From the NCBI GenBank assembly GCA_948470005.1, contig CAOKNI010000009.1:1-34369 (forward strand): DNA of 34,369 nt, in the 5' to 3' direction. A model generated the notes under the pieces. It saw only the letters and a program-made list of their open reading frames with translations. It did not search any database and was not told the origin of the DNA. A program made the position numbers and the translations under genes. Positions 1-8,270 of the stretch are shown here, piece after piece. Source of the stretch: an uncultured Mycoplasmatota bacterium. Lineage in GTDB: Bacteria > Bacillota_I > Bacilli_A > RF39 > UBA660. Positions within the stretch are counted from its first letter, which is position 1, and each line of letters starts with the position of its first letter.

Positions 1-58
1 ATTTAAATTAATTTATCTTTTTATTTAGTGAGTACTTGACAGGTACTAGCATCTAGGT

Positions 59-87
59 TTGTTTTTTTCGTGTAATAGAAGTATAAT
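59..87 (+). promoter_or_regulatory. sigma-A type promoter of the acyltransferase-like gene
   Basis: TTGTTT at 59-64 and a perfect TATAAT at 82-87 are separated by 17 bp. Transcription would begin near 93-95, just ahead of the AGGTG ribosome site at 94-98, so the leader would be only about 10-12 nt. Confidence 0.6.
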
Positions 88-104
88 AATATTAGGTGAT
101 AAAT

Positions 105-1064
105 ATGGCTAAAGTATTAGATTTAGAAAATTTAGCAAAATATATTGATGTTTTAGATATTCCTGAAGATTGGCTTTTCTATTATGATAAAGCTCTTGCT
201 TCATTTGATAAAAATTGGCTAAATATTGATTTAGAAGAACTCTATAGTTTTTATGAATTTAAAGGTGATTTAAGAAATAGAATAACCAAAGAGTTTAATA
301 ATTTAAAAAAAGATATTAATTTGAATTTTTTAGTCTATTTATGGTACTTTATAATGTTCGAAACAGAAGATAGTTATAGAATATGGCGGTGGAAGAATGA
401 TATTAATTATTTTACTAGTCATGGGTCTTTTATGATGCCCGTTATAGCTTTTTTAATGTTTTATAAGCGCCATGAAGAAATTATGAAAAATTTGCAATTT
501 GATGATGTACAAATCGAAGAACATAAAAAAGAGATAAGACTTACTTGTAGCCGAGATAAATCTAGAATAGGGATTGACGGAGTAAGATTTAGTCAAATGG
601 TTTGGGCATCTCGATTTATGAAAGGACATATCATTCAAGTAGGAGTTTTACAGTATGAATTAAAAAAAGGATTTTTAGATGGGGAAGATGTAATTTTTAT
701 TCATATTCCTAAAAACACTAGTTTAAAGCCTTTAGATGTACAAGAATCATTTAAAAAAGCTCCTAATTTAGTGAAAAAATATTTACGGGTAGAGACTCTT
801 AAATATGTTACAGAGTCATGGTTACTAAGTCCAGACTTAGATGATATATTAAACGATGATAGTAATATTAAAGAATTTCAAAAAAACTTTGAAGTGATAA
901 AAATAGAAGAAAATGTTAAAGATTTTTTAAATTTTGTGTTTAATGTTCCACTTTTTAAAGGAGATTATCAAAAACTTGAAAGTAAAACAAAATTGCAAAA
1001 AGGCTTAAAAGAGAAACTTGTAAGTGGAAAAAGTTTGCATATAGGCTTGGGTATTTTAAAATAA
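105..1064 (+). CDS. acyltransferase-like protein (DUF5596 plus GNAT C-terminal type)
   Basis: The 319-residue product resembles a Firmicutes family annotated as acyltransferase domain protein, in which an N-terminal DUF5596-like region precedes a GNAT-like C-terminal domain. The match rests on the middle segment with IHIPKN, on ESWLLSPDLDDIL and on DSNIKEFQKNF, which I recall as conserved family signatures. No signal peptide or membrane segment is visible, so it is probably cytoplasmic. Substrate and acyl donor are unknown. The ATG at 105 is preferred over GTG at 96 because AGGTG (94-98) sits 6 nt upstream of the ATG and would otherwise lie inside the coding region. The gene stands alone, has its own promoter and is followed within 25 bp by tRNA-Thr. 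The family call is from memory of motifs only. Confidence 0.6.
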   Translation: MAKVLDLENLAKYIDVLDIPEDWLFYYDKALASFDKNWLNIDLEELYSFYEFKGDLRNRITKEFNNLKKDINLNFLVYLWYFIMFETEDSYRIWRWKNDINYFTSHGSFMMPVIAFLMFYKRHEEIMKNLQFDDVQIEEHKKEIRLTCSRDKSRIGIDGVRFSQMVWASRFMKGHIIQVGVLQYELKKGFLDGEDVIFIHIPKNTSLKPLDVQESFKKAPNLVKKYLRVETLKYVTESWLLSPDLDDILNDDSNIKEFQKNFEVIKIEENVKDFLNFVFNVPLFKGDYQKLESKTKLQKGLKEKLVSGKSLHIGLGILK

Positions 1065-1075
1065 TGTGTTATAAT
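1047..1075 (+). promoter_or_regulatory. promoter of tRNA-Thr
   Basis: TTGGGT at 1047-1052, a 17-bp spacer and TATAAT at 1070-1075 preceded by TG (1067-1068), which makes an extended -10 (TGTTATAAT). It overlaps the stop codon region of the preceding gene. Confidence 0.55.
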
Positions 1076-1085
1076 CTTGCTGTGC

Positions 1086-1161
1086 GCTGAAATAGCTCAG
1101 TCGGTAGAGCAACGCACTCGTAATGCGTAGGTCGCTGGTTCGATTCCAGTTTTCAGCACCA
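1086..1161 (+). tRNA. tRNA-Thr (anticodon CGT)
   Basis: The sequence folds as a standard cloverleaf: acceptor GCTGAAA pairs with TTTCAGC, the D-stem is GCTC/GAGC, the anticodon stem is ACGCA/TGCGT with loop CTCGTAA, and the T-arm is GCTGG-TTCGATT-CCAGT with one G-U pair. The anticodon CGT reads threonine codon ACG. The terminal CCA is encoded. It is a single tRNA with its own promoter and terminator. Confidence 0.97.
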
Positions 1162-1174
1162 TAGTGTTATATAT

Positions 1175-1194
1175 CCCCATACTTATGGGGTTTT
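1175..1194 (+). terminator. Rho-independent terminator after tRNA-Thr
   Basis: CCCCAT (1175-1180), loop ACTT, ATGGGG (1185-1190), then TTTT. Confidence 0.75.
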
Positions 1195-1497
1195 ATAATG
1201 TTTATTTTTATTTTACATAACATTTTTCTTTTAATTTAATATTTTCTTGGATTAAAACTTTCTGTTAATACTCTATAACTCTAGTGGTAATCTTCTTCAT
1301 TACTGATATTTACAGTTTCAAAAATTTTAGGTAATCTTCTTCATTTTTTACTTCTTTTAATATAAATTAGGTTATTATATTGTCCTTGTGGTTTCAAAAT
1401 TATAAAGTTTTGAATGATAAAACCATAATTTACGTGTAAATATTATTAATATAACTTTATAGGTAAATTTCGTAAAAGTGGAAACTCAAATTAAATG
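1195..1497. other. gene-poor spacer with possible decayed coding remnant and a 16-bp direct repeat
   Basis: No open gene is visible. A 16-bp direct repeat (GGTAATCTTCTTCATT) occurs at 1286-1301 and 1330-1345. Read on the minus strand, both copies encode NEEDY and sit in short open stretches (ILKEVKNEEDYLKF and SYRVLTESFNPRKY, each followed by a stop), which suggests the tail of a decayed minus-strand gene. The evidence is weak. Confidence 0.3.
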
Positions 1498-1526
1498 TTG
1501 ACATTGTTCTGAATTCGGTATATTAT
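1498..1526 (+). promoter_or_regulatory. strong consensus promoter of the HTH-SDR gene
   Basis: A perfect TTGACA at 1498-1503, a 17-bp spacer and TATTAT at 1521-1526. The expected transcript start, about 1532-1534, falls directly on the AGGTG ribosome site (1533-1537), giving a leader of roughly 11 nt. Confidence 0.8.
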
Positions 1527-1543
1527 ATCAATAGGTGATATAT

Positions 1544-2929
1544 ATGGATTATATAACAGTAAAGAATGCTTCTGAGTTGTGGGATATAAGTGAAAGAAGA
1601 ATTATAAATCTTTTAAATAATAACCGAATATCCGGAGCAATTAAAGTAGGTAGAAGATGGTGCATTCCAAAGGATACGAATAAGCCGATAGATAGAAGAA
1701 CAAGTTATTCCAAAAATCAAACAGAAAAGAAAGTAGTTGTTATTGCTGGGATTAATTCAGAAATTGGTAAGGAATTATCTAAAATATTATTAGAGAAGGG
1801 CTATTATATTATTGGATTATATCAATTAAGTAGTAATATTGATAATGATTTATTAAATGATGGAATAGAATTAAAAGCAGTTGATTATTTTAATCGTGCT
1901 TCTCTTTTAGAAGTTACTTCGCAAATAAATTGCGATATTTATGGCTTTGTATTTATGGAGATTTATTTTGAGTTGGAAGATACATTAAATTTTGATTATG
2001 ATAAATTTGAAGAAAGCTATAAAGTAAATGTTTTTGCGGCTAATTTACTGGTACGTGAGCTTGTAAAAAAAATGAATTTTGAATCTAGTATTGTTATAGT
2101 AAATAGTATTGAAGCTTATCGAGGTTCATTTGGGGCTTCCGCTTATGCTTCTGCTCAGGCAGCGAAAGTGAATCTTGTTCAAACATTTGCTAATGTTTTT
2201 ACAGAAATGTATGGAGTGAGAGTTAATTCCGTAATGGCGGGATGGATTGGTGGTGTTATGGAAAACGATGATTCTTTTAATAAAGCGAAGAATTCAATAC
2301 CTATGAAAAGGCTTGGATATCCTCATGAAATAGCAGATGATATTTATTTGATGCTCACAAGACATAAATATACTAATGGTAGCTCTTTAATTTCTGATGG
2401 AGGTTATTTATCAGTAGATGAACAATCTAAAACAGAAGATTTAGACTCAGGAAAGTTTTATAGAATATTAGATAAATTTTTTTCCGAGGCAAAAAAAGGT
2501 TCTGATATGTGGATTATTTCTACAATGATGGATAATGAATGGAATGAAGACCCAGCAGAAAGAAAGTTTATCCAAAGTAATTTTGATGTAGTAAATCGTG
2601 GAGTTAAAATGGAACGAATATTTATATTCGAAAAAAGTAAGGCATTGCACTATAAAAATAATAAATATATTCAAAGATATTTGAGTGAAAGTAAAATAGT
2701 TACGAATTTTGTTGATGCTGATTTGATAAATAATCAGTATCCAGAACTTTGGAAAATTATTAAAAATGGTTGGATTGGAATTGATGATTATGCTTTGCTT
2801 GTTGATTTACCTAGTGATGGAACTTCAAGAGGTTATGTAACTATGAATAAGATGGAAATTAAAGAAGCAAAGAATTGTTTTTTAAAGTTACAAAAATTGG
2901 CTATTTCTTTAAAAGAAATAATTAAATAA
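1544..2929 (+). CDS. HTH DNA-binding domain fused to an SDR-like domain and a C-terminal domain of unknown role
   Basis: The 461-residue protein has three parts. Residues 1-55 look like an excisionase/MerR-type winged HTH (VKNASELWDISERRI, then KVGRRWCIP). Residues 63-292 are short-chain dehydrogenase-like: nucleotide-binding loop AGINSEIG (68-75), Ser188 in NSIEA, Tyr201 and the C-terminal DGG. The usual YxxxK lysine is Gln205 (YASAQ), so oxidoreductase activity is doubtful and the fold may only bind a nucleotide or ligand. Residues about 300-461 (WIISTMM, NEDPAERKF, NRGVKMERIFIF) are not recognised; the NRGV...RIF pattern recalls ligand-sensing tails of regulators. I infer a transcription regulator that senses a nucleotide or metabolite. 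ATG at 1544 is chosen over GTG 1535 because AGGTG lies 6 nt upstream. Confidence 0.7.
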   Translation: MDYITVKNASELWDISERRIINLLNNNRISGAIKVGRRWCIPKDTNKPIDRRTSYSKNQTEKKVVVIAGINSEIGKELSKILLEKGYYIIGLYQLSSNIDNDLLNDGIELKAVDYFNRASLLEVTSQINCDIYGFVFMEIYFELEDTLNFDYDKFEESYKVNVFAANLLVRELVKKMNFESSIVIVNSIEAYRGSFGASAYASAQAAKVNLVQTFANVFTEMYGVRVNSVMAGWIGGVMENDDSFNKAKNSIPMKRLGYPHEIADDIYLMLTRHKYTNGSSLISDGGYLSVDEQSKTEDLDSGKFYRILDKFFSEAKKGSDMWIISTMMDNEWNEDPAERKFIQSNFDVVNRGVKMERIFIFEKSKALHYKNNKYIQRYLSESKIVTNFVDADLINNQYPELWKIIKNGWIGIDDYALLVDLPSDGTSRGYVTMNKMEIKEAKNCFLKLQKLAISLKEIIK

Positions 2930-2944
2930 ATTTATAAACTGATG

Positions 2945-2968
2945 CTCGGAGTAAGACTTCCGAGTTTT
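2945..2968 (+). terminator. terminator after the HTH-SDR gene
   Basis: CTCGGA (2945-2950) pairs with TCCGAG (2959-2964) and is followed by TTTT. The short T-run overlaps the likely -35 of the next gene. Confidence 0.6.
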
Positions 2969-2993
2969 CAAGTTACTTTAAATGTGATATTAT
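2965..2993 (+). promoter_or_regulatory. promoter of the C1B peptidase gene
   Basis: TTTTCA at 2965-2970, 17 bp, then TATTAT at 2988-2993. AGGTG at 3002-3006 follows and the ATG is at 3012, so the leader is again very short. Confidence 0.45.
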
Positions 2994-3011
2994 ATATAGT
3001 AAGGTGTTATA

Positions 3012-4208
3012 ATGAATAGAGAAATAAATTTAGAAGATATTAGTGAGTTTCAAGACAAATATCAAGAAAATGAAAATAATAGAATTATAGAAAATAATAT
3101 TAAAAAGCACGGTATATTAAAGGCTCGCATTGCTAAAAAAGAGCAAGACAGATTGGAATTTAAATTTAATATTGAAGTACCTGAAGTGAAAATATATAAT
3201 CAACTTAATAGTCGTCAGTGTAACATTTATGCCTTTTTAAGAGTAGCAAAAGATATATTACGAAATAATGGAGTAAATGTAGATAATTTAGATTTATCAG
3301 CTAATTTTATAAATTTTTTTGATAAATTAGAGAAAGTTAATGCTTTTTATAATGATATAATGAAAAATAAAAATATATCGTTAAATTTAATAAATAAAAA
3401 AGTTAATCAGTATATTGGAAGTTTTGGAACTTTTCATTTCTGTCGTGAAATTGTTAATAAGTATGGGCTTGTAACAACCAAATGTATGCCTGAAGTAAAT
3501 ACTAATTATGATGATAATTTAGTTATTGAGTTATTAAAAGATAAAGTGAAAGGAGATGTTTTATCTTTAGTTAAATTATCTAAAAAAGAAAGAATTAAAC
3601 GAAAAAAAGATTTAATATATGAAATATATCGCTTTTTGAGTGTAGTTTATGGTAATCCTCCTCTTAAATTTAAATATGAGGAAATAGAATTTACTCCTAA
3701 AAAGTTTAAAGAACATTATTTAAAAGATTATTTAGATAATTATATAACTATAACCCCTGTAAAAAAAGATACTTTATTTGGTAGCTATGCTTTTATTCCG
3801 AATTTGTATCTTAATAAGAATGAGGTAATAAGATATGTACCAAATGAAAAATTAGCGAAATTAATTGTAAAACAGCTAAAAGAGGGAGTTAGTGTTTTCT
3901 TTACGGCGGAAGAGTCTACTACTTTAGATTATGATAGAAACATTTTAGATAATAAATTATATAATATTGAAGAGATATTTAATATTAAGAAAGTCTCAAA
4001 AAAGCAAAAAATGCTTTTAAATATGCTAAATTATGACCATGCGATGTGTATTACAGGAGCTTTAGTAGAAAAAGGAAAAATAAAACAATTCAAAGTGGAT
4101 AATAGTTTTGGACTTCATGGGGGCTATAAGGGAAGGCTAATTATGCCATGTTCTTTTTTAGAAAGCGGAGTTATTACAATTATAATAAATAAAAAGTATT
4201 TATCTTAA
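3012..4208 (+). CDS. C1B family cysteine aminopeptidase (PepC / bleomycin hydrolase type)
   Basis: The 398-residue product carries the papain-like triad in the right order and spacing for the PepC/bleomycin hydrolase family: Cys70 in QLNSRQCNIYAFLR (oxyanion Gln64), His343 in DHAMCITGAL and Asn364 in KVDNSFG. Family members are cytosolic self-compartmentalised hexamers that trim N-terminal residues from peptides, which suggests a role in peptide use or turnover. No signal peptide is visible. The family is usually near 440-450 residues, so this copy is short, and flanking sequence is divergent (SRQCNI instead of the common SGRCW). The tail ends IINKKYLS; in homologues the C-terminus projects into the active site. 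AGGTG lies 5 nt before the ATG. It stands between a terminator and a separate downstream promoter, so it is monocistronic. Confidence 0.82.
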   Translation: MNREINLEDISEFQDKYQENENNRIIENNIKKHGILKARIAKKEQDRLEFKFNIEVPEVKIYNQLNSRQCNIYAFLRVAKDILRNNGVNVDNLDLSANFINFFDKLEKVNAFYNDIMKNKNISLNLINKKVNQYIGSFGTFHFCREIVNKYGLVTTKCMPEVNTNYDDNLVIELLKDKVKGDVLSLVKLSKKERIKRKKDLIYEIYRFLSVVYGNPPLKFKYEEIEFTPKKFKEHYLKDYLDNYITITPVKKDTLFGSYAFIPNLYLNKNEVIRYVPNEKLAKLIVKQLKEGVSVFFTAEESTTLDYDRNILDNKLYNIEEIFNIKKVSKKQKMLLNMLNYDHAMCITGALVEKGKIKQFKVDNSFGLHGGYKGRLIMPCSFLESGVITIIINKKYLS

Positions 4209-4230
4209 ATATATAGGTAATGTATATAAA

Positions 4231-4244
4231 TGTAAATATTTACA
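4231..4244. promoter_or_regulatory. 14-bp perfect palindrome upstream of the 4310 gene
   Basis: TGTAAATATTTACA is a perfect inverted repeat about 30 bp upstream of the -10 of the next gene. It could be an operator; AT-rich chance is the alternative. Confidence 0.35.
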
Positions 4245-4251
4245 AATAAAA

Positions 4252-4281
4252 ATGTCAAAAAGCTTAAAATTGTGATAAAAT
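4252..4281 (+). promoter_or_regulatory. probable promoter of the 4310 gene
   Basis: TAAAAT at 4276-4281 follows TGTGA, giving an extended-type -10. The -35 is weak (ATGTCA, 4252-4257, 18-bp spacing). GGAGG before the ATG is strong. Confidence 0.4.
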
Positions 4282-4309
4282 AGTAACTAAATCTTTAGGA
4301 GGTTTAACT

Positions 4310-4969
4310 ATGGGGGATAATCTATTTTCACTATATTTTAATAATCAAGAAATAATTTTGCCTAAAAAAGATGTAAAATTTAAAAATGGTTTAGGAATTA
4401 TTGAAGCTTATGGTTGTATAAATATTTCAGATATTAATATTGATATTCCTTTAATCGGAGTCGTAGATACTTCTTTTTCCTTAGTATTTCCATTACTTCC
4501 TAAAGAATTAGTTGTCAAGCTTGATATATTAGAAAATGGTCTTGTATGTATAATAAAAGAGCGAGGCGAATATATAAATAGTGATACAGTTGTTTATCAT
4601 TATGCAGGTGATGATAGTTACGAGCTAGATGCTAGTAGTTATGAAGTAATAAACCCAAAAACTATAAAATTAGTGCTTAGAGAAAACGGAAAATATTTAT
4701 TTGGTTTATATAATGTTACCACTAATATTGCTACTCCATATTTTGATAAATTAGGGCCATTTACGGCTAATCAAGGTAATCAAACTCGCGTCGCTGTTGC
4801 AACAGCATTTATATATGATGGAGATACAATTATAAATTCGATAAGTTGCACTTTAGATGAATATGGCAATGTTGTTTCGAATTATAAAGAAGCCAATAAT
4901 GGTGAAGAGTTTGCGGCCAGTATGGAACTAATAGATATTGTAAATTTTTTAAAGGGGATAAGTAGGTAG
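4310..4969 (+). CDS. protein of unknown function, first gene of an unassigned three-gene block
   Basis: I do not recognise this 219-residue product. It has no signal peptide and no membrane segment. Alternating hydrophobic and polar residues and frequent Gly/Asn turns suggest a mostly beta-strand protein (for example LVVKLDILENGLVCIIKE and TIKLVLRENGKYLFGLYNV). A strong TAGGAGG lies 8 nt before the ATG at 4310. The next gene starts 7 bp after its stop, so the two are very probably co-transcribed and may act together. Confidence 0.7.
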   Translation: MGDNLFSLYFNNQEIILPKKDVKFKNGLGIIEAYGCINISDINIDIPLIGVVDTSFSLVFPLLPKELVVKLDILENGLVCIIKERGEYINSDTVVYHYAGDDSYELDASSYEVINPKTIKLVLRENGKYLFGLYNVTTNIATPYFDKLGPFTANQGNQTRVAVATAFIYDGDTIINSISCTLDEYGNVVSNYKEANNGEEFAASMELIDIVNFLKGISR

Positions 4970-4976
4970 AAAAGTT

Positions 4977-5984
4977 ATGGAAATTATTTTAAAAGACATT
5001 GATACTTGGATAAAAATATTAAAAGGTATCGATTTATTAAAAGATAAATTTGGTTCGAATATTATAGATGATGCTATAACTTTTTTAAGTGGCCTAGAAA
5101 AGGGAGAGGTAATAAACCATCAAAGTTGCCGTTTAGTAGAGCTTTTAGTTCATAATGGAATTAGTGATATTAAAATGATGAAAGCTTTTTTAGAATCTAT
5201 AAGGAATACTTATCGTTTTGGCTCCACAGTTATCGAAAACTTAAGTCAAGTTGAAGAAAAATATGGAGCATCTATGGTTGCTTTTATTAATCATGGATAT
5301 CAAAAAAGAATAAAAATTGCAACTTATGCTACATCGAGTGTTATTAGAATGGCCCATTTTGCTAGGGATGTTTATCCTTTTTTACAAATGGATTTTCAAA
5401 CTAATGGAATTAATGAAATATCTTTTTTTAATAACAAACCTTTTATAATAGATGATATAGATATTAAAAATAAAGCAAGAAATAGAGTATTATATGTTGC
5501 TGACTTTGGAAGTTTAAGAACAGAGGCTTTACCTTTAAAAGCAGAAATGAATAAAATTGACATTCAAACTTTAAGGACAGAATTATTTATAGCTTTACTT
5601 GAAGAATTACACGTTTTAGCAATAAGTGTTGATGTTAATTTAATAGTTGCTGATCCAAGCGGTACATATCGGAAAGATAAAAAGATAGATTTAAGAGAGT
5701 TTTATACACTAAGAAGTGATGGTGATTTATTAGATAATAGAGGGAGCCTGCTTACTCCTACTAGTACTGGATATAATGAAACTAATAAAGTATGTGTCCA
5801 AAATGCCTCATTTATGGTTATTACTAAAAATATTAATGAAAAAATTGCTGAGATAAATTTAATAGTAGCTCCGAGTTATTTAGAAAAGATAAAGAAAATA
5901 TTAACTAGTGATCTATTAGATTTTATTGATAGTTTAAAAAATAAAAGTAATAATACTGATTTAGAAAGTATTATGTTAAGATAA
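4977..5984 (+). CDS. protein of unknown function, second gene of the block
   Basis: This 335-residue product is not recognised. The N-terminal 130 residues look helical; the rest mixes strands and helices (RVLYVADFGSL, VDVNLIVADPSGTY, NEKIAEINLIVAPSYLEKI). No membrane segment, signal peptide or known catalytic motif is visible. It begins 7 bp after the preceding stop with only a weak ribosome site (AGTAGG), consistent with translational coupling to the gene at 4310. A hairpin terminator follows at 5987-6010. Confidence 0.7.
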   Translation: MEIILKDIDTWIKILKGIDLLKDKFGSNIIDDAITFLSGLEKGEVINHQSCRLVELLVHNGISDIKMMKAFLESIRNTYRFGSTVIENLSQVEEKYGASMVAFINHGYQKRIKIATYATSSVIRMAHFARDVYPFLQMDFQTNGINEISFFNNKPFIIDDIDIKNKARNRVLYVADFGSLRTEALPLKAEMNKIDIQTLRTELFIALLEELHVLAISVDVNLIVADPSGTYRKDKKIDLREFYTLRSDGDLLDNRGSLLTPTSTGYNETNKVCVQNASFMVITKNINEKIAEINLIVAPSYLEKIKKILTSDLLDFIDSLKNKSNNTDLESIMLR

Positions 5985-5986
5985 TT

Positions 5987-6010
5987 AAGTCTTGTATTAA
6001 GGCTTTTTTT
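5987..6010 (+). terminator. Rho-independent terminator
   Basis: AAGTCTT (5987-5993), loop GTATT, AAGGCTT (5999-6005, one G-U pair), then a run of T to 6010. Confidence 0.75.
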
Positions 6011-6014
6011 CGTT

Positions 6015-6020
6015 TATAAT
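6015..6020 (+). promoter_or_regulatory. -10 box of the 6045 gene
   Basis: A perfect TATAAT directly after the terminator T-run; no good -35 is visible. The start codon is 25 bp downstream. Confidence 0.45.
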
Positions 6021-6044
6021 AAGCTTTCTTTGGAGGAAATATTT

Positions 6045-8228
6045 ATGGATGAATTGTTAGAAAAAATAAAAAATAGTATTTTATATTCTATTAAAGAATG
6101 TAAAGCTTTAAAAAATAATTTGCTTGAAACATATAATTGGCTAGCATCAATAGGAAAAAATGAAAAAACTATTGCTTACTATGAACTTTTAAAAAACTTA
6201 AATGATACATATGAATTTGGCATTGATTTATCGAAAGAAAATACTGATGCAAAATTACTTGAAGCTTTAAGTAAATATATTCAATCACTAGATTATGAAT
6301 TGTGCGAAGATGAAAGGGAAGTAATAGCTATAGAGAATGGTTTTACAAGTTATGTTGGAAATGTTCCCTCTATGTTGCTAGATATATTTATAAATATCTA
6401 TGATTATGATTATATTGCGGATATATTTATGAATCAGCTTCGAGCTAATAACGATTATTATCAAGCTAATAATGACATAACACCTTTAGTTTTTCGTGGT
6501 GAAGTATTGGATAGATTTAAAGATTATGAAATTAAATTACTTGAATATGTAGAACTTGGAAATTTTGGAGCTTTTAAATCATTAGCTTTGGAATATTTTA
6601 GATATTATTATAAAAGCAAGATGTTTAAATTACTAGCAGGTGATTCATCAAAAATAACAAAAAATGTTTTAGCTATGGTTGATAATTTGTTAGAAGCAAT
6701 AAGAGTTAAGTATTTTTCTAGAAAAAAAGAAATACCTAAAGAAATAGTAAATGCTATTCGTAATATTCTAGATAAATCAATTCAAAAAGATAATGCTTCA
6801 ATAAGCAACATGCTACAAAGAATTGAAAATGTAAAGGGAATAGAAGCCAAACCTGATATTGATACAATTTTAAAGTTAAATGCAGAATATAAATTAAAAC
6901 TTAAAATGACCGCGGTTTATCCTACCGTTGCTATGGCTTTAAGAAGAGCTATTGAAGTATTAAAGTCTGATATTGAAAAACTTAAGACTTTAAAAAATTC
7001 TATTACTAGAGATGGAATTAAAAATAGAGTATTGGGACTACCACGTCTAATGTTTTCCATAGAAGATAGAAATTTATTAGTTCAATATTTATTTTTAATG
7101 GGTATTAAAACTAATGGGGAGTCTATATTAATTTCTGCTGATCCTCTAGATGAAATGTTACATGATTTTGAGCAAAAATTATCTGCATATATTAATGAAG
7201 ATTATTCAATTTCGTCTAAAAACAAAGAAATATTTATAGAACTATATTTTGAATATTTAAAACTGTATGCGCATTATATAGATGAAAATTTAGAAACTGG
7301 AGAACAAAAGGCTTCTAGTCGTCTTAAAAATATTTTACATAATATGAGTTTATATATCAATAATGCTGAAGCTTGGTTAGTTACAGATGATGTTGAAAAA
7401 ACCATTGTAAAAAGAGAGCAGAAGCCTAAAGAGGTTGCAGTTAACCCTTTAGATGAGTTTATAGAAAATGGTGTAGTTGTTAAATTTATCTCTTTAGAAA
7501 AATTTAAAGAGTTATTAGCAAGTTCTAATCTTCCAGTTAATAAAAAGTATGAATATTTAAGACAGATGGAAAATTTTAAAAACCGAAATATCGATAGTCT
7601 TAGCATGTCGGTTTTGAAAGGATTTTTAAGCGTAGATGAACTAAATCTTTATGTTTTGACCTTAAGCTCATCTGATACTGAAATTCAAGGTATTATTAAT
7701 GATATTAGAGCTGCTGCCTCTTTACTATTAGATGTTTATGATGATTCCTTAGTAAATGAGATAAGCGATTATATAAATATGTTAAAAGAGAAGTTTCTAA
7801 ATAATAATAGTGAAGTAGCAAATGATTGTAAAATTGTTTATTTTAAAACAACTGAGTTGCCATTTATATTAGAAGGGCTAAATAGTAATAGCTATAAGCA
7901 AGTTAGAATAAGTCTTAAAAAACTTCTAAATGGTAAGCTTGATGGTGATAAAGAAATTAAAGGAATAGACTCATCCTTACAATTTAAAGTTAAGGGGAAA
8001 AATAAAAAGATTGTCTATATCGTTATTAACGGCATTACAATTATTATTGGAGCATTTGATAGTGATAATTTAGTTCAAGAGTTAAATTCTTTAATAGTAA
8101 CACCAGAGTTTGCTACTTTTATTACAGAAATTAATAATTTAATTAGTAATGAACAAGTTCCTGATGAAAGAGAATTAACAAACTATGTAATGAGTGTTTT
8201 AAATAACGAGGATGTGTCAAGACACTAA
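6045..8228 (+). CDS. large helical protein of unknown function, third gene of the block
   Basis: The 727-residue product is not recognised. It is almost entirely predicted alpha-helical from composition (Leu, Lys, Glu, Asn-rich, few Gly/Pro), with helical stretches such as RRAIEVLKSDIEKLKTLKN around 300-325, a possible linker near residues 450-480 (EKTIVKREQKPKEVAVNPL) and a C-terminal mixed region (KNKKIVYIVINGITIIIGAF). No signal peptide, membrane segment or enzyme motif is visible. ATG at 6045 is preferred over TTG 6030 because GGAGG (6032-6036) is 8 nt before the ATG and would be coding otherwise. It has its own -10 box after a terminator but lies next to the two unknown genes at 4310 and 4977. 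A scaffold or repeat-solenoid role is only a guess. Confidence 0.7.
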   Translation: MDELLEKIKNSILYSIKECKALKNNLLETYNWLASIGKNEKTIAYYELLKNLNDTYEFGIDLSKENTDAKLLEALSKYIQSLDYELCEDEREVIAIENGFTSYVGNVPSMLLDIFINIYDYDYIADIFMNQLRANNDYYQANNDITPLVFRGEVLDRFKDYEIKLLEYVELGNFGAFKSLALEYFRYYYKSKMFKLLAGDSSKITKNVLAMVDNLLEAIRVKYFSRKKEIPKEIVNAIRNILDKSIQKDNASISNMLQRIENVKGIEAKPDIDTILKLNAEYKLKLKMTAVYPTVAMALRRAIEVLKSDIEKLKTLKNSITRDGIKNRVLGLPRLMFSIEDRNLLVQYLFLMGIKTNGESILISADPLDEMLHDFEQKLSAYINEDYSISSKNKEIFIELYFEYLKLYAHYIDENLETGEQKASSRLKNILHNMSLYINNAEAWLVTDDVEKTIVKREQKPKEVAVNPLDEFIENGVVVKFISLEKFKELLASSNLPVNKKYEYLRQMENFKNRNIDSLSMSVLKGFLSVDELNLYVLTLSSSDTEIQGIINDIRAAASLLLDVYDDSLVNEISDYINMLKEKFLNNNSEVANDCKIVYFKTTELPFILEGLNSNSYKQVRISLKKLLNGKLDGDKEIKGIDSSLQFKVKGKNKKIVYIVINGITIIIGAFDSDNLVQELNSLIVTPEFATFITEINNLISNEQVPDERELTNYVMSVLNNEDVSRH

Positions 8229-8235
8229 AAAACAG

Positions 8236-8264
8236 TTGATTTTTAAAGATTAATATAATATAAT
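8236..8264 (+). promoter_or_regulatory. promoter of rpsO
   Basis: TTGATT at 8236-8241, 17 bp, TATAAT at 8259-8264. Unlike most promoters here it leaves a long leader of about 80 nt. Confidence 0.75.
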
Positions 8265-8270
8265 GTTATT

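Noticed and set aside
36..41. TTGACA near the window start as a -35 box
   Set aside because: No suitable -10 lies 16-18 bp downstream; TTGTTT at 59 with TATAAT at 82 fits better.
7274..7606. 110-residue minus-strand frame
   Set aside because: It lies wholly inside the 6045 gene on the other strand and has no ribosome site.
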